This document shows positions 1-8,521 of a DNA stretch of 40,071 bases, in pieces. The stretch's first letter is position 1, and each line of letters opens with the position of its first letter. This DNA is from JAVBLP01 sp031553505 (GTDB lineage: Bacteria > Elusimicrobiota > Endomicrobiia > Endomicrobiales > Endomicrobiaceae), in the NCBI GenBank assembly GCA_031553505.1, contig JAVBLP010000025.1, positions 1-40,071 of the forward strand. Direction: 5' to 3'. Both the position numbers and the translations under genes were made by a program. The notes beneath the pieces are model-generated. The model had not been told where the DNA came from. It saw nothing but the letters and a program-made list of their open reading frames with translations, and did not search any database.

Positions 1-72
1 TACTTTTCTTCCGTCGGATACAACGGAAGCGGAAGTTTCATCGCAGGATGTCTCAATAGCAAGTATATTCAA
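1..72 (-). CDS. tsaD: TsaD, tRNA threonylcarbamoyladenosine synthase subunit (5' fragment, cut by window edge)
   Basis: Seen: reading the minus strand from a TTG codon at 72-70 gives a 24-residue peptide beginning MNILAIETSCDETSAS, which is the characteristic N-terminus of the TsaD/Gcp (Kae1) family. The gene runs off the low-coordinate edge of the window. The TTG directly abuts the TAA of the upstream 154-aa gene, so the two are probably co-transcribed. A purine-rich GAGAG stretch lies about 7 bases before the TTG. Known: TsaD transfers the threonylcarbamoyl group to A37 of ANN-decoding tRNAs together with TsaB and TsaE. Only the first 8% or so of the gene is visible, so the metal-binding HxxxH motif cannot be checked. 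The start codon is the only unusual point. Confidence 0.85.
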   Translation of the reverse strand, partial: MNILAIETSCDETSASVVSDGRKV

Positions 73-537
73 TTACTTTCTCTCTTTATTTTTTGCTTTC
101 GCCTGCGTTTTTGCTTTGGAAGGGACAAAAGTAATATTTGAATAGCTTCTGTTAGGGGCGTAAAATTTATAGGTAACCTCTCCTGAAGCTTCGGCGGTTT
201 TACTTAAGCCTATTTTAAGAGAACGCGCGACAGACCTGAAGCCGGTTTCAAAGTTTTCGGCTTTTTTCACGCCCTTCAGCTGTATCTTTTTGTAAAATTC
301 GTTCCATTCGGCAGCCCTTGTCTGCCTTTCCCTGGCATATTGTGATATTATATCCCCCTGCGTAATGCCGTTTGCAAGCAAAACGTCAACAATTTTCTGA
401 TCAAGCTCAACATCTATTGATATTTTTTGCTTGGGGGCGGACTGTACTGCAAGCCATATCCCCATACCCAAAAAAAATAGTATTATCAGGTATATTTTTA
501 CTATAGGGCTTTCTTTTTTTTGCTCTTTCGCTGACAC
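73..537 (-). CDS. Small membrane-anchored protein of unknown function
   Basis: Seen: 154 residues with a short charged cytoplasmic N-terminus, one strong hydrophobic segment at about residues 13-32, then a soluble basic domain ending in a Lys/Ala-rich low-complexity tail (about residues 140-154). There is no cleavable signal motif, so I expect a type II anchor with the soluble domain in the periplasm. It sits between the ctpA-type protease and tsaD: 12 bases separate it from the protease stop, and its own stop touches the tsaD TTG start. I do not recognise the family. The position suggests an envelope or protease-linked role, but nothing in the sequence proves it. Confidence 0.7.
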   Translation of the reverse strand: MSAKEQKKESPIVKIYLIILFFLGMGIWLAVQSAPKQKISIDVELDQKIVDVLLANGITQGDIISQYARERQTRAAEWNEFYKKIQLKGVKKAENFETGFRSVARSLKIGLSKTAEASGEVTYKFYAPNRSYSNITFVPSKAKTQAKAKNKERK

Positions 538-549
538 TTTTATTCTCCG

Positions 550-1872
550 CTATTTCTTCTTTTCTTTCTTTGTTTCTTTAACTTCTTTTGAGTCTTTGGC
601 TTCAAGCGCGTTTGACTGCGCGATCATTTCTGAAACTTTATCCTCTTTTATAACTTCCAAAGCTTTATCTAAAACCAAATCCGATACTTTGTCTTTTTCT
701 TCAACCGCGGATTTAGGGGCTTCGTCTTTAGAAAAAATCATTTCAGACTGCGAATAAAGCTTAATTTCATCTTCAACCGTAACTTTTATTTCGATATCCG
801 GCGTTATGCCGTTTTTTGCGTTTCTCTCTTCAGAATGGTTTATTGGCCTTCCGGAAGGAAGATAATACTTGGCTATCGTAAGCCTTAAAGCCGTACCGTC
901 AGATAAAGGTATAACCGTCTGTACGCTGCCTTTGCCAAAAGTGTTGCCACCGATTACAAGCGCCCTTTTATAATCCTGCAAAGCGCCAGAAACAATTTCG
1001 GAAGCGGACGCGGAACCCCTGTTTACCAAAACAACCAAAGGAATATCGGCAAACTCGCCGCTTCCTTTAGTAAAGTACTCCCTTTTCATCTCTTCAACCC
1101 TTCCTTTCGTTGAAAGGGCAAGCGTTTTATCTTTTGTAAACATGCTTATAACGTCTATGGCGGAATCCAAAAGCCCGCCCGGGTTATTTCTCAAATCCAA
1201 AACCGCCGCTTTCATCCCGTTTTTAGAAAATTCAAGCAAAGCTTTCTGCAAATCCGCCGCGCTCTGCGCGTTAAACTCCGACAACCTTATATAAGCGATG
1301 CCGCCTTCAAGCATAGTGCTTTTGACGGTTTCTATTTTAATTTTTTCTCTTGTAAGATTAAATACGATTTCCTCTAAAACATTATCTCTCGACATAGTAA
1401 TTTTTACTTTAGTGCCGGCTTTTCCCCTCATTAAATCAACAGCTTCATCGCTGGACATATTAACGGCGGACTTATCATCTATTTTGATAATTCTGTCCTC
1501 AGGGAGAATCCCCGCTTTATACGCCGGCGTGCCGGGTATAGGCGAGACGATCGTTATAAAACCGTTTTTTACCATTATCCTTAAACCTATTCCGCTGTAA
1601 GCGCCTTCGGTTTCATTTTTCATGTCTTTATAGGCTTTTTCTTCCATATACTGCGAAAATGGGTCTAATGTGCGCACAACGCCGTTTATCGCGCCTACAG
1701 CAAGAGTTTTAGAGTCAACTTCTGAAACGTAGCTTGTATTTATTATTTCCATCACGTCGACCATAAGTTTCAGCTTGTCATAAGTTTCATCGGATGCCGC
1801 CGCCGCGAATGAACCGGTGGAAAGAATAAGCAGCGCCAAAGTAAAAAACAACAACTTCCTTAAAAAAATCAT
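550..1872 (-). CDS. ctpA: Carboxy-terminal processing protease, S41 family (CtpA/Prc-like)
   Basis: Periplasmic serine protease that trims or degrades proteins from their C-termini. Numbering here is from an ATG at 1884 (444 residues): signal peptide at about 1-29, N-terminal helical region 35-90, PDZ domain about 95-165 (motif YSGIGLRI, then SPIPGTPAYKAGI), and S41 catalytic core about 185-370. The Ser/Lys dyad is visible as S293 in GSASASEI and K318 in TFGKGSVQT. The C-terminal tail after residue 375 is highly charged and Lys-rich. I prefer the ATG at 1872 (residue 5) because GGAG lies 6 bases ahead of it, while the ATG at 1884 has no ribosome site. The gene follows envC and ftsX, which suggests a part in septal peptidoglycan remodelling; Prc-type proteases commonly control murein hydrolases (known family role). 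Confidence 0.93.
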   Translation of the reverse strand: MIFLRKLLFFTLALLILSTGSFAAAASDETYDKLKLMVDVMEIINTSYVSEVDSKTLAVGAINGVVRTLDPFSQYMEEKAYKDMKNETEGAYSGIGLRIMVKNGFITIVSPIPGTPAYKAGILPEDRIIKIDDKSAVNMSSDEAVDLMRGKAGTKVKITMSRDNVLEEIVFNLTREKIKIETVKSTMLEGGIAYIRLSEFNAQSAADLQKALLEFSKNGMKAAVLDLRNNPGGLLDSAIDVISMFTKDKTLALSTKGRVEEMKREYFTKGSGEFADIPLVVLVNRGSASASEIVSGALQDYKRALVIGGNTFGKGSVQTVIPLSDGTALRLTIAKYYLPSGRPINHSEERNAKNGITPDIEIKVTVEDEIKLYSQSEMIFSKDEAPKSAVEEKDKVSDLVLDKALEVIKEDKVSEMIAQSNALEAKDSKEVKETKKEKKK

Positions 1873-1891
1873 TTTCTTCTCCATTATATTT

Positions 1892-1920
1892 ATTTAATTT
1901 ATTTTACAATTAAGCGACAA
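1892..1920 (-). promoter_or_regulatory. Possible sigma70-type promoter for the S41 protease
   Basis: Minus strand shows TTGTCG (1920-1915), a 17-base spacer, then TTAAAT (1897-1892). The predicted transcription start is near 1885, about a dozen bases before the preferred ATG at 1872. The surrounding gap 1885-1975 is the largest in this end of the run and is very AT-rich next to ctpA. A TGTAAAAT sequence also lies inside the spacer, but it has no -35 partner at the right distance. Confidence 0.4.
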
Positions 1921-1975
1921 TATGCCCCGCGCCAAACGCCGGATTACAAAAGAAATGGTATAAAACCTGCCTATG

Positions 1976-3115
1976 TCACTTTGCTTTGAGCCACAGCAAC
2001 GGGTCATCAGGAGAGTTATCCTGCCTTATTTCAAAATAGAGGATGCTTTCACCGCTTTTTCCAAGCTTTGCAAGTACAGTACCCCTGGAAACTTTTTGGT
2101 CATCTTTCACTAATATCTGCCCAAGCTGTCCGTAAACGCTGAAATAAGAATCCCTGTGGTCTATTATAACAACTTTTCCGTAAGAACGGAACTCTCCGGT
2201 AAACACAACCTGTCCGGAATCAACGCTTTTAACTTCGCTGAAATCAGCAGCTTTGATCTTTATGCCGTTGCTTATTACATAAGTATCAAGCTCCGGATGT
2301 TTGCTCTTTCCGAATTTAACGGCAACTTTGCCCTCAACGGGCCACGGAAGCGATTTTTTTCTTTTTGCTCCGGAAGACGGCGTGCGTATTACCGTTTCTT
2401 TCGGCTTTTGTTTATTGGTTTCCGAAAGCTTTTTTATAAGATTTTGCATCGCTTTCGCGCTTTCGTTTAATGTTTTTATCTCTTCTTCCGCCGCAGCTCT
2501 TCTGCCGGAAGTGCTTTTAAGCAGTTTATTCTTTTCCGCCATCAGCTTTTTTCTTTCCTGCATATACTTATTTTCCTGCTGTCTTAAAGAAAGCAGTTCG
2601 CTTTTCGCTTTTTCCCATTTTTTTATATCGGAAGCGGAAATGTCAACGGCTTTGCTTTCTTTATCAAAATTTTCTTTTTTATATTGCAGCGCGGCTTCCC
2701 TTATTTTATACTCAACAGGGTCTTTTTCATAAGAAACTTCAAAAGTTTTCTTATTATAGAGTTCAATTTCATCTAAAACGGACTGATTCCAGTCATTCTG
2801 CTTTTGATATGCGGTATTATATTGATTTGAAGCTTTAGAGAGGTTTTTTTCCGCGGTTTTTATATCATTTGCTATCTTTGATATATTTTTTTCGTTTTTT
2901 TCTATGGATTCGTTTAAAGTTTTCAGCTCTCTTTTGAAAACTTTTTCCTGCATAACAAGCCTATCTTTTTCAATTTGCTTCTGCTGGATCGACTTTTTCA
3001 CATCAGAAAGCTGCTTTGACTGCTGTTTTATTTCGGCGCTTTTATCCTGCGCGAAAGTAAAAGAAGCGCATAACACTATAACATAAGTAAAAGTCAAAAC
3101 TGATTTAATTTTCAT
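1976..3115 (-). CDS. envC: EnvC-like murein hydrolase activator (coiled coil plus degenerate LytM/M23 domain)
   Basis: Seen: signal peptide (residues 1-22, ending SFTFA), long heptad-rich coiled coil (about 25-130 and 155-240) and a C-terminal M23/LytM fold (about 255-379). The M23 zinc ligands are replaced: the first His region reads SNGIKIKAAD, the usual HxH end reads YFEIR instead of HFEIR, and the usual YAHL reads YGQL. Known: EnvC and NlpD LytM domains lack zinc ligands and activate amidases instead of cutting peptidoglycan. Context agrees, because ftsX lies directly upstream (2-base gap) and FtsX recruits EnvC in other bacteria. No amidase gene is seen in this window. Secreted to the periplasm. 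Confidence 0.82.
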   Translation of the reverse strand: MKIKSVLTFTYVIVLCASFTFAQDKSAEIKQQSKQLSDVKKSIQQKQIEKDRLVMQEKVFKRELKTLNESIEKNEKNISKIANDIKTAEKNLSKASNQYNTAYQKQNDWNQSVLDEIELYNKKTFEVSYEKDPVEYKIREAALQYKKENFDKESKAVDISASDIKKWEKAKSELLSLRQQENKYMQERKKLMAEKNKLLKSTSGRRAAAEEEIKTLNESAKAMQNLIKKLSETNKQKPKETVIRTPSSGAKRKKSLPWPVEGKVAVKFGKSKHPELDTYVISNGIKIKAADFSEVKSVDSGQVVFTGEFRSYGKVVIIDHRDSYFSVYGQLGQILVKDDQKVSRGTVLAKLGKSGESILYFEIRQDNSPDDPLLWLKAK

Positions 3116-3116
3116 A

Positions 3117-3851
3117 TTAATCTTTAAAAATTATCCCAAGCGCGGCTGTAATGGAAAGTATCAAAAATATCGATTTTTCGCCCACTAAAAGAGGATATTG
3201 GATATACTGGCAAACACACCATACGGCTAAAAAACCTCCAGCGGCAGCCAGCAAATACGCTAATACGTTTGTTATCAGCTTTCTGTAATTCTGCTCTTTT
3301 TCAGCTATAAAAAGCGCGGACTGCACTATAAATAAAAAGAATATGGCCAACGCAAATATTAACGCAAAATCCCTGTAAAATGTTAAAAAGTTTTTTGCCT
3401 GCACATACTGCCGGAAGCCGTCTTTATCAAAGACAATTTCGTCAACATCTTTAACTTCCGCCATAGCGTTTCTTGCTATAACCAGATATTCGTCAGTAGG
3501 CAGCTTTGAAGGAAAGGCTTTTACATAAGACTGAAAGTAACCGGTATCGCCGGGGACAGAAATTTCTTTGAGAAAAGGGTTCTTTTCAATCGCTTTGGTG
3601 TAGGCGCTTTCCGCGCTTACATATTCGCCGACAGATACAAGCCCCAAAGAATTAAGGGCGTCACATACCTGTTCGCCGTCCTGGCAGGCTTTATCTATAA
3701 AAACCGTAATGCTAAGCTGCGATGACATCTGTTTTTCGTATTCATAAATTTCATAATAATGGTTGGCAAGCAAAACCGCCGCGGCGCTTACAACAGCAAG
3801 CGCAACAAATTTTAAAGATTTTGAAAACGGCTTAAGCGAAACTTTTTCCAT
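3117..3851 (-). CDS. ftsX: FtsX-like cell-division permease subunit
   Basis: Seen: 244 residues with FtsX topology. There is a cytoplasmic N-terminus, TM1 at about 13-31, a large extracytoplasmic domain of about 32-155 containing two cysteines (DKACQDGEQVCDAL), then three closely spaced C-terminal helices (about 160-180, 192-212 and 222-241). Known: FtsX works with the ATPase FtsE and relays its state through the periplasmic domain to EnvC-type activators. The gene lies directly between glgA (3-base gap) and the EnvC-like gene. No ftsE is seen here, although the usual arrangement is ftsE immediately before ftsX; it must be elsewhere or absent. It is somewhat shorter than the E. coli protein but close to other bacterial FtsX. 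A generic ABC permease is less likely given the partner gene. Confidence 0.75.
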   Translation of the reverse strand: MEKVSLKPFSKSLKFVALAVVSAAAVLLANHYYEIYEYEKQMSSQLSITVFIDKACQDGEQVCDALNSLGLVSVGEYVSAESAYTKAIEKNPFLKEISVPGDTGYFQSYVKAFPSKLPTDEYLVIARNAMAEVKDVDEIVFDKDGFRQYVQAKNFLTFYRDFALIFALAIFFLFIVQSALFIAEKEQNYRKLITNVLAYLLAAAGGFLAVWCVCQYIQYPLLVGEKSIFLILSITAALGIIFKD

Positions 3852-3854
3852 AAA

Positions 3855-5324
3855 TCAACTCCGTATAAAAACTGCTTCATACTGCTTTTTATTTATAACG
3901 TCTTTATACATCTGTTCATATTCTAAAACGGATTTATCCCATGAAAAATTGCTGTCAAAAGCATTTTGCATCAAATTTGCCCAATCCCGCTTGTCTCTAA
4001 ACACTTTTTCAGATTTTAAAATTGTTTCCACAAAATTTTCACCGTAGGTTATATTAAACCTGAAACCGTTTCCTTTTCCCATATAATAATACTCTATCGT
4101 ATCAGATAAACCGCCGGTCCTGTTTACTACAGGTATAGTGCCGTAAGAAAGGGCTATCATCTGGCTTAAACCGCAGGGCTCAAAACGGGAAGGCATCATA
4201 TATGCGTCACAAGCCGCGTAAATTTTATGGGAAAGAGGCTCGTTATAATCAAAAAAAGCAGCTACGTTTTTAGGCATTTTTTCAATTGCCTCGTTTAAAT
4301 ACCACTGTATTGTCTGGTCTCCTGAACCTAGTATCACAAATTGCATATTGCGCCCGCTTAAGCGGTACAAAGCGTCTATTATAATGTCAAAGCCTTTTTG
4401 GTTATCAAGCCTTGAAACGCATCCGAATAAATATGCGTCTTCATCCACTTCAAAACCGCACATTTTCTGCAAATCAGCTTTGCATATCTTTTTTCCGGAA
4501 GTGTCATCTTTAGAAAAATTTGCCGGTATATTAGAGTCTGTTTCCGGATTCCAGTATGAGTAATCTATGCCGTTTAGTATGCCGTAAATATCATCCTGCC
4601 TTGAGTTTAACACTACTTCCATTCCTCTTCCGTTAAACTCTTTTATTTCTTTGGCATACGTAGGGCTTACGGTAGAAACTGCGTCCGCCATATCTATAGC
4701 CGTTTTCATAAAGTTCACATTGTTATAGAATTCAAGCTTATCAACGGTAAAATCTTCCCATGAAAAACCCGCCAGCTCAACTGTATCCGCAGGAAAAGAA
4801 CCCTGATACGCTATATTATGAATAGTATAAACCGAGGAAGTATTCCAGAAAAAACCGTCATTTTTCATAACAGTTTTAAGATAAGCCGGGATTAAGCCTG
4901 TCTGCCAGTCGTGGCAGTGCACAATATCGGGCCTGAACATTACAGCTTTTGCAGCTTCTAAAGCAGCGCGGCAGAAAAAGATGTACCTTTCCCTGTTATC
5001 GCCGTAATCCATATTATTAACGCCGTATATGCCGGGACGGTTAAAATAGCGCATATTTTCAATAAAATACACGGTAATGCCGTCTTCCGTAACGCAGTAT
5101 TTTATCCTGAAACTTTCCGTGTCTTTTCCGACATTTACCTGTAGCCTGTAAGGAAGCGTCTGAAGGTTAAATTTTTTTCCGTCTATTGAGCGGTATTTCG
5201 GAATTATAACCCTTACGTCATGCCCTAATTTTTTTAAATATTTCGGCAAAACGCCTACAACGTCGGCAAGCCCGCCGACTTTTACGAAAGGGACGCATTC
5301 CGAAGCGACCATCAAAATGTTCAT
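3855..5324 (-). CDS. glgA: Glycogen (starch) synthase, GT5 family
   Basis: Transfers glucose from ADP- or UDP-glucose to the growing alpha-1,4-glucan. Seen: 489 residues, the usual GT5 length. The N-terminus MNILMVASECVPFVKVGGLADVV carries the K-x-G-G substrate loop (K15-G18), HCHDWQTG lies in the N-terminal Rossmann half, TIHNIAYQG follows, and the C-terminal half carries SRFEPCGLSQ with the catalytic Glu and the TGGLSDTI nucleotide-sugar loop. The ATG overlaps the galT stop codon as ATGA (5324-5321), indicating translational coupling. The pairing with galT feeds hexose-1-phosphate metabolism. Its position downstream of the signalling genes is unusual and may only reflect read-through. Confidence 0.95.
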   Translation of the reverse strand: MNILMVASECVPFVKVGGLADVVGVLPKYLKKLGHDVRVIIPKYRSIDGKKFNLQTLPYRLQVNVGKDTESFRIKYCVTEDGITVYFIENMRYFNRPGIYGVNNMDYGDNRERYIFFCRAALEAAKAVMFRPDIVHCHDWQTGLIPAYLKTVMKNDGFFWNTSSVYTIHNIAYQGSFPADTVELAGFSWEDFTVDKLEFYNNVNFMKTAIDMADAVSTVSPTYAKEIKEFNGRGMEVVLNSRQDDIYGILNGIDYSYWNPETDSNIPANFSKDDTSGKKICKADLQKMCGFEVDEDAYLFGCVSRLDNQKGFDIIIDALYRLSGRNMQFVILGSGDQTIQWYLNEAIEKMPKNVAAFFDYNEPLSHKIYAACDAYMMPSRFEPCGLSQMIALSYGTIPVVNRTGGLSDTIEYYYMGKGNGFRFNITYGENFVETILKSEKVFRDKRDWANLMQNAFDSNFSWDKSVLEYEQMYKDVINKKQYEAVFIRS

Positions 5325-6316
5325 TCGCTCTCCCTGAGGTATTTTGCAGCTTCTTCAGGCGCGACAGGGTTTACGTAAAGACCGGTACCCCATTCAAAAC
5401 CCGCGGGACGGGCAAGCCTCGGCGAAATTTCCATATGCCAGTGATAGTATGGAAGGTCTTTTTCTTTCAAAGGCCCTGTATGTATCATTACATTATAAGC
5501 GGGGTTATCCAAAACATTGCCTAGTTTTGAAAAAACCGTCTGAGATATTTTAGAAAAAGAAATTATATCTTTGCCGGGAACGGCGTCAAAATCCGAACCG
5601 TGGTTTTTTGGAATTATCCATGTCTCAAAAGGATATCTTGAGGCGTAAGGGCAAACGGCTATAAACAAATCATTTTCCGCGACAAGCCTCGTTTCATCGG
5701 AAATTTCCTGTGAAACTATATCACAGAAAACGCACCTTTCTTTGTAAGTAAAGTAGTTTTTTCCGCCGTTAATTTCTTCCCTTATCCTTTTAGGGACTAT
5801 AGGCGTAGCAAGAAGCTGAGAATGGGGATGTTCAAAAACCGCGTTTGCCGCGGCGCCTCGGTTTTGGAAAAAAAGGATATATTCAAGCCTTGTGTCGTTT
5901 CTTAAATCTTTGATTCTTTCCATAGCGGCTTTATAAACGGTTTCGTAGTTTTCAGGGGTTCTGGTTTTTACTTCGTGTTCGGCGGTTTCAATAATTATTT
6001 CATGGGCACCAATGCCGTCCATCCTGTCATACATGCCTTCGGCGCGTTTTTTTAAAATTCCTTCTATGGCAAAAATAGGCTGGTTGTTCGGTATTACCCT
6101 TAAGTTCCAGCCGGGTGTATTGGGAAGACGTTTAGGATTGCTGCTGTAGGCAAGAATTTCAGGCCTTGTCATAGATTCATTCCCGGGGCAAAACGGGCAC
6201 CCGGAATGGTCTTTGGGATAAACGTCTGAATCGGAAACAGCTATTTTATTAAAATTTCTGGAAGGGTCTATCACAACCCACCTTCCGATTATAGGATCTC
6301 TTCTTAACTCAGACAT
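5321..6316 (-). CDS. galT: Galactose-1-phosphate uridylyltransferase
   Basis: Second step of the Leloir pathway: exchanges the hexose phosphate on UDP-glucose. Seen: 331 residues of the HIT superfamily, opening with RRDPIIGRWVVIDP. It has a Cys pair in GCPFCPG (C40, C43), a second pair in RCVFCDI, and the active-site motif FEHPHSQ with nucleophile H165. The C-terminal domain carries YHWHMEISPR. These are all diagnostic for GalT and not for short HIT hydrolases. It starts immediately after the stop of the barrel/TPR gene (no gap) and overlaps glgA by four bases. No galK or galE is present in the window. Enzymes of this type can also act on other hexose phosphates, so substrate range is not certain. 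Confidence 0.95.
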   Translation of the reverse strand: MSELRRDPIIGRWVVIDPSRNFNKIAVSDSDVYPKDHSGCPFCPGNESMTRPEILAYSSNPKRLPNTPGWNLRVIPNNQPIFAIEGILKKRAEGMYDRMDGIGAHEIIIETAEHEVKTRTPENYETVYKAAMERIKDLRNDTRLEYILFFQNRGAAANAVFEHPHSQLLATPIVPKRIREEINGGKNYFTYKERCVFCDIVSQEISDETRLVAENDLFIAVCPYASRYPFETWIIPKNHGSDFDAVPGKDIISFSKISQTVFSKLGNVLDNPAYNVMIHTGPLKEKDLPYYHWHMEISPRLARPAGFEWGTGLYVNPVAPEEAAKYLRESE

Positions 6317-8521
6317 TTAGCCTCCCAAGGCTTTTATTCTGTCTATCGCCTTTTTGGTTTCAACTTTATTGGGGTTGTATTCCAGAGATTTGTTTAGGAG
6401 TTCCAAAGCTTTTTTACGGTTGCCGGAAGCATACGCTTTTATAGCGGCATCGTAATTTCTCTGCGCGAGGGTATTCATAACATTTTCTCTTTCTTTTATT
6501 GCCGGCTGGTAGTTTTCAGTATAATCAAGAGATCTTTTAAATTTATCAAGAGATTCTTCAAGCCTGTCATTTTTCACGAGTGCAGTGCCTTCTTTGTAAT
6601 ATCTGTCGGAAAGCGCTTCTCTTGCTTTTGCCGAGTACTCCCTTATTGACTGGTTGAGGTCATAATAATTATTTCTTACGGCTTTTTCCCTTAAGCTTGA
6701 GAAAGCTTTTAACGCGTCTTCATATTTTCCGTCATTGAAATAATCAATAGCCTGGTTATAATAAATTTCCATTTCTTTTTGTACTTTTTGGGTGGATGAC
6801 AATACCGAGTCATCTTTACCCGCAAGGCGGGTTTTGCGCTGCGCCTGTAAATTTTCCTGCCTGGAAATTTCGGTATAAGTCATATTGAGCGCTTTTCTTG
6901 AAAGCTCATAATAATCTTTGGCGTCTTTTCTGCTGGGGTCTGACGCATAAACGGCGTTAAAATACTTTGCAGCCCTTTCATAATCTCCGATATTGTAGTA
7001 TTCCATGCCTTGCGTAAACAGCTGGTCAGACTGCATTGAAGTAACTTTTGATACCTGCGTGTCTATTATGCCAAGATATTTAAGAGCGCCGGCATTTTCG
7101 GGGTCAAGAACAAGAAGTTCTTTAAACTTATCTTTGGCAAAAACGAAGTTTCCGTCATTGTAGTAGTTCATGCCTTCGTTCCATAGCTGTATAATCTGTT
7201 TCTCGTTCTTTTTTCTGTTTTCCTGCAGTTCAACCCGCGCTAACCTTTCGTTAACTTTTGCAAGGCCGGCTTCCGCTTCCTGATTCTGCGGATCTATGCC
7301 TAAAACTTTATAATAGTAACTTCTTGCTTTGATAAGGTTATTCCTGTGAAGCTCCAAATCGGCGCGCCTCAACCATTTGCTTATATCTATCTCCAAAGAT
7401 CTTTCATACATATCCATGTCATATATAATTTTCGTCAAATATTCCTTTGAAGCGGCGTGGTCAGGATATATTGCGAGGATTTCTTCAAACTGTTGGCGGG
7501 CGGAAATGTAATCTTTTTTCTTATACGCTTCTTTAGCCATATTGAAGTTGTAACCGAGGTAGTAATCAAAAGCCTTATTTTGGTCAGATATGCCGCCAAA
7601 CATAAAACCGAAATTGAAAGTATGCTTCGCCTTATAGTCATCGGTCATCGCGGCAAATGAATAACCTATATTAAATGAGTCAAAATTCAAAAATATTCCG
7701 CACGTTCCGCCGGTATTTGCGCCGTCCGCATAATTTCTCCAACCTGCTTTAAACGTAACGGGAAAAACAGGCGAAATTTCAGCGCCTACGGCAACCCCTG
7801 TACCTTCCGAAAAAAACTGTATTATGTCGCCTGTAAACGCAAGCCCCAATGCCGCGGGTATCTCGTATCTTAAAGCCACATTGAAGTTTCCGGGAATATC
7901 AAAAGTACCGTCATCATCCATTTCAACATTACCGCCTAAATTCCTGAAAGCGGCAAAAGCCCATAAATTTTCTAAAAGCATATCTAAATAATAATGTCCG
8001 CCAAAATCCGCAGCCAATGAAATTTTAGAAGCGTCTTCTGAAGCAAATTGATAACCTTTTAAGGTTAAACCAAGTCCGCCTTTATCGGTATAAACAGGAA
8101 TTTCGCTTGAAAGAGGAAACACATAATTTAAATAAAATGCGGCATTGTGTTTTAAGGTTGTGCCGTTTGAAGTATAAATTTCCGCGTCACCGAAATCATT
8201 ATACGCGGCAGCAACGGATATATTTCCATAATCTGTAGGAAACATGAAAGCGGCCGCGCCGCCGTACAAGCCGTCAAAAGCCGAAATGACTGAAAAATCT
8301 ATCCTGCTTGATAATACGTTAAAGTTTGCGGAGGGGCTGTTAATAAAAGCCAGAGGGTTTTTTGAAAAAGAAGCGATAGTCCCTCCCATCGCTTCTGAAT
8401 TGGGGTCATAGTTAAACAAAAATATTTTAGACGCGGAAACTCTGTCGGCTGCAAACATTATATTCGTGGCCGAAAGCATCAAAGTAAAAACCAATAATGT
8501 TTTACAGAAGTTTTTTGTCAT
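6317..8521 (-). CDS. PorV/PorQ-like outer-membrane barrel fused to TPR repeats
   Basis: Seen: 734 residues. A signal peptide (1-24, ending MFA) is followed by a beta-rich segment of about 25-310 with alternating aromatic strands and the early motif YDPNSEAMGG...NPLAFINSPS. That motif is typical of UPF0164/PorV-type beta-barrels, where a Gly-rich start is followed by an NPAGL-like loop. From about 325 to the end there are many TPR-like helix pairs with motifs such as YNDGNFVFAKDKFKELLVLD, YYNIGDYERAAKYFNAVY and AYASGNRKKALELLNKSL. The start overlaps the stop of the response-regulator gene as ATGA, so translation is probably coupled. I infer a barrel with TPR arms at the outer membrane serving as an assembly platform; which side the TPR part faces is unknown. 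The fusion is the notable feature. Confidence 0.75.
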   Translation of the reverse strand: MTKNFCKTLLVFTLMLSATNIMFAADRVSASKIFLFNYDPNSEAMGGTIASFSKNPLAFINSPSANFNVLSSRIDFSVISAFDGLYGGAAAFMFPTDYGNISVAAAYNDFGDAEIYTSNGTTLKHNAAFYLNYVFPLSSEIPVYTDKGGLGLTLKGYQFASEDASKISLAADFGGHYYLDMLLENLWAFAAFRNLGGNVEMDDDGTFDIPGNFNVALRYEIPAALGLAFTGDIIQFFSEGTGVAVGAEISPVFPVTFKAGWRNYADGANTGGTCGIFLNFDSFNIGYSFAAMTDDYKAKHTFNFGFMFGGISDQNKAFDYYLGYNFNMAKEAYKKKDYISARQQFEEILAIYPDHAASKEYLTKIIYDMDMYERSLEIDISKWLRRADLELHRNNLIKARSYYYKVLGIDPQNQEAEAGLAKVNERLARVELQENRKKNEKQIIQLWNEGMNYYNDGNFVFAKDKFKELLVLDPENAGALKYLGIIDTQVSKVTSMQSDQLFTQGMEYYNIGDYERAAKYFNAVYASDPSRKDAKDYYELSRKALNMTYTEISRQENLQAQRKTRLAGKDDSVLSSTQKVQKEMEIYYNQAIDYFNDGKYEDALKAFSSLREKAVRNNYYDLNQSIREYSAKAREALSDRYYKEGTALVKNDRLEESLDKFKRSLDYTENYQPAIKERENVMNTLAQRNYDAAIKAYASGNRKKALELLNKSLEYNPNKVETKKAIDRIKALGG

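Noticed and set aside
431..757. Plus-strand open frame opposite the ctp and 154-aa genes
   Set aside because: It is the antisense shadow of two well-supported genes, Ser/Phe-rich without motifs or a ribosome site. The same holds for the other plus-strand frames, for example 8534-8923, 18179-18700 and 33395-34024.
1925..1950. GC-rich block after envC as a terminator
   Set aside because: CCGGCG and GGCGCGG do not pair well enough for a stem and no U tract follows.
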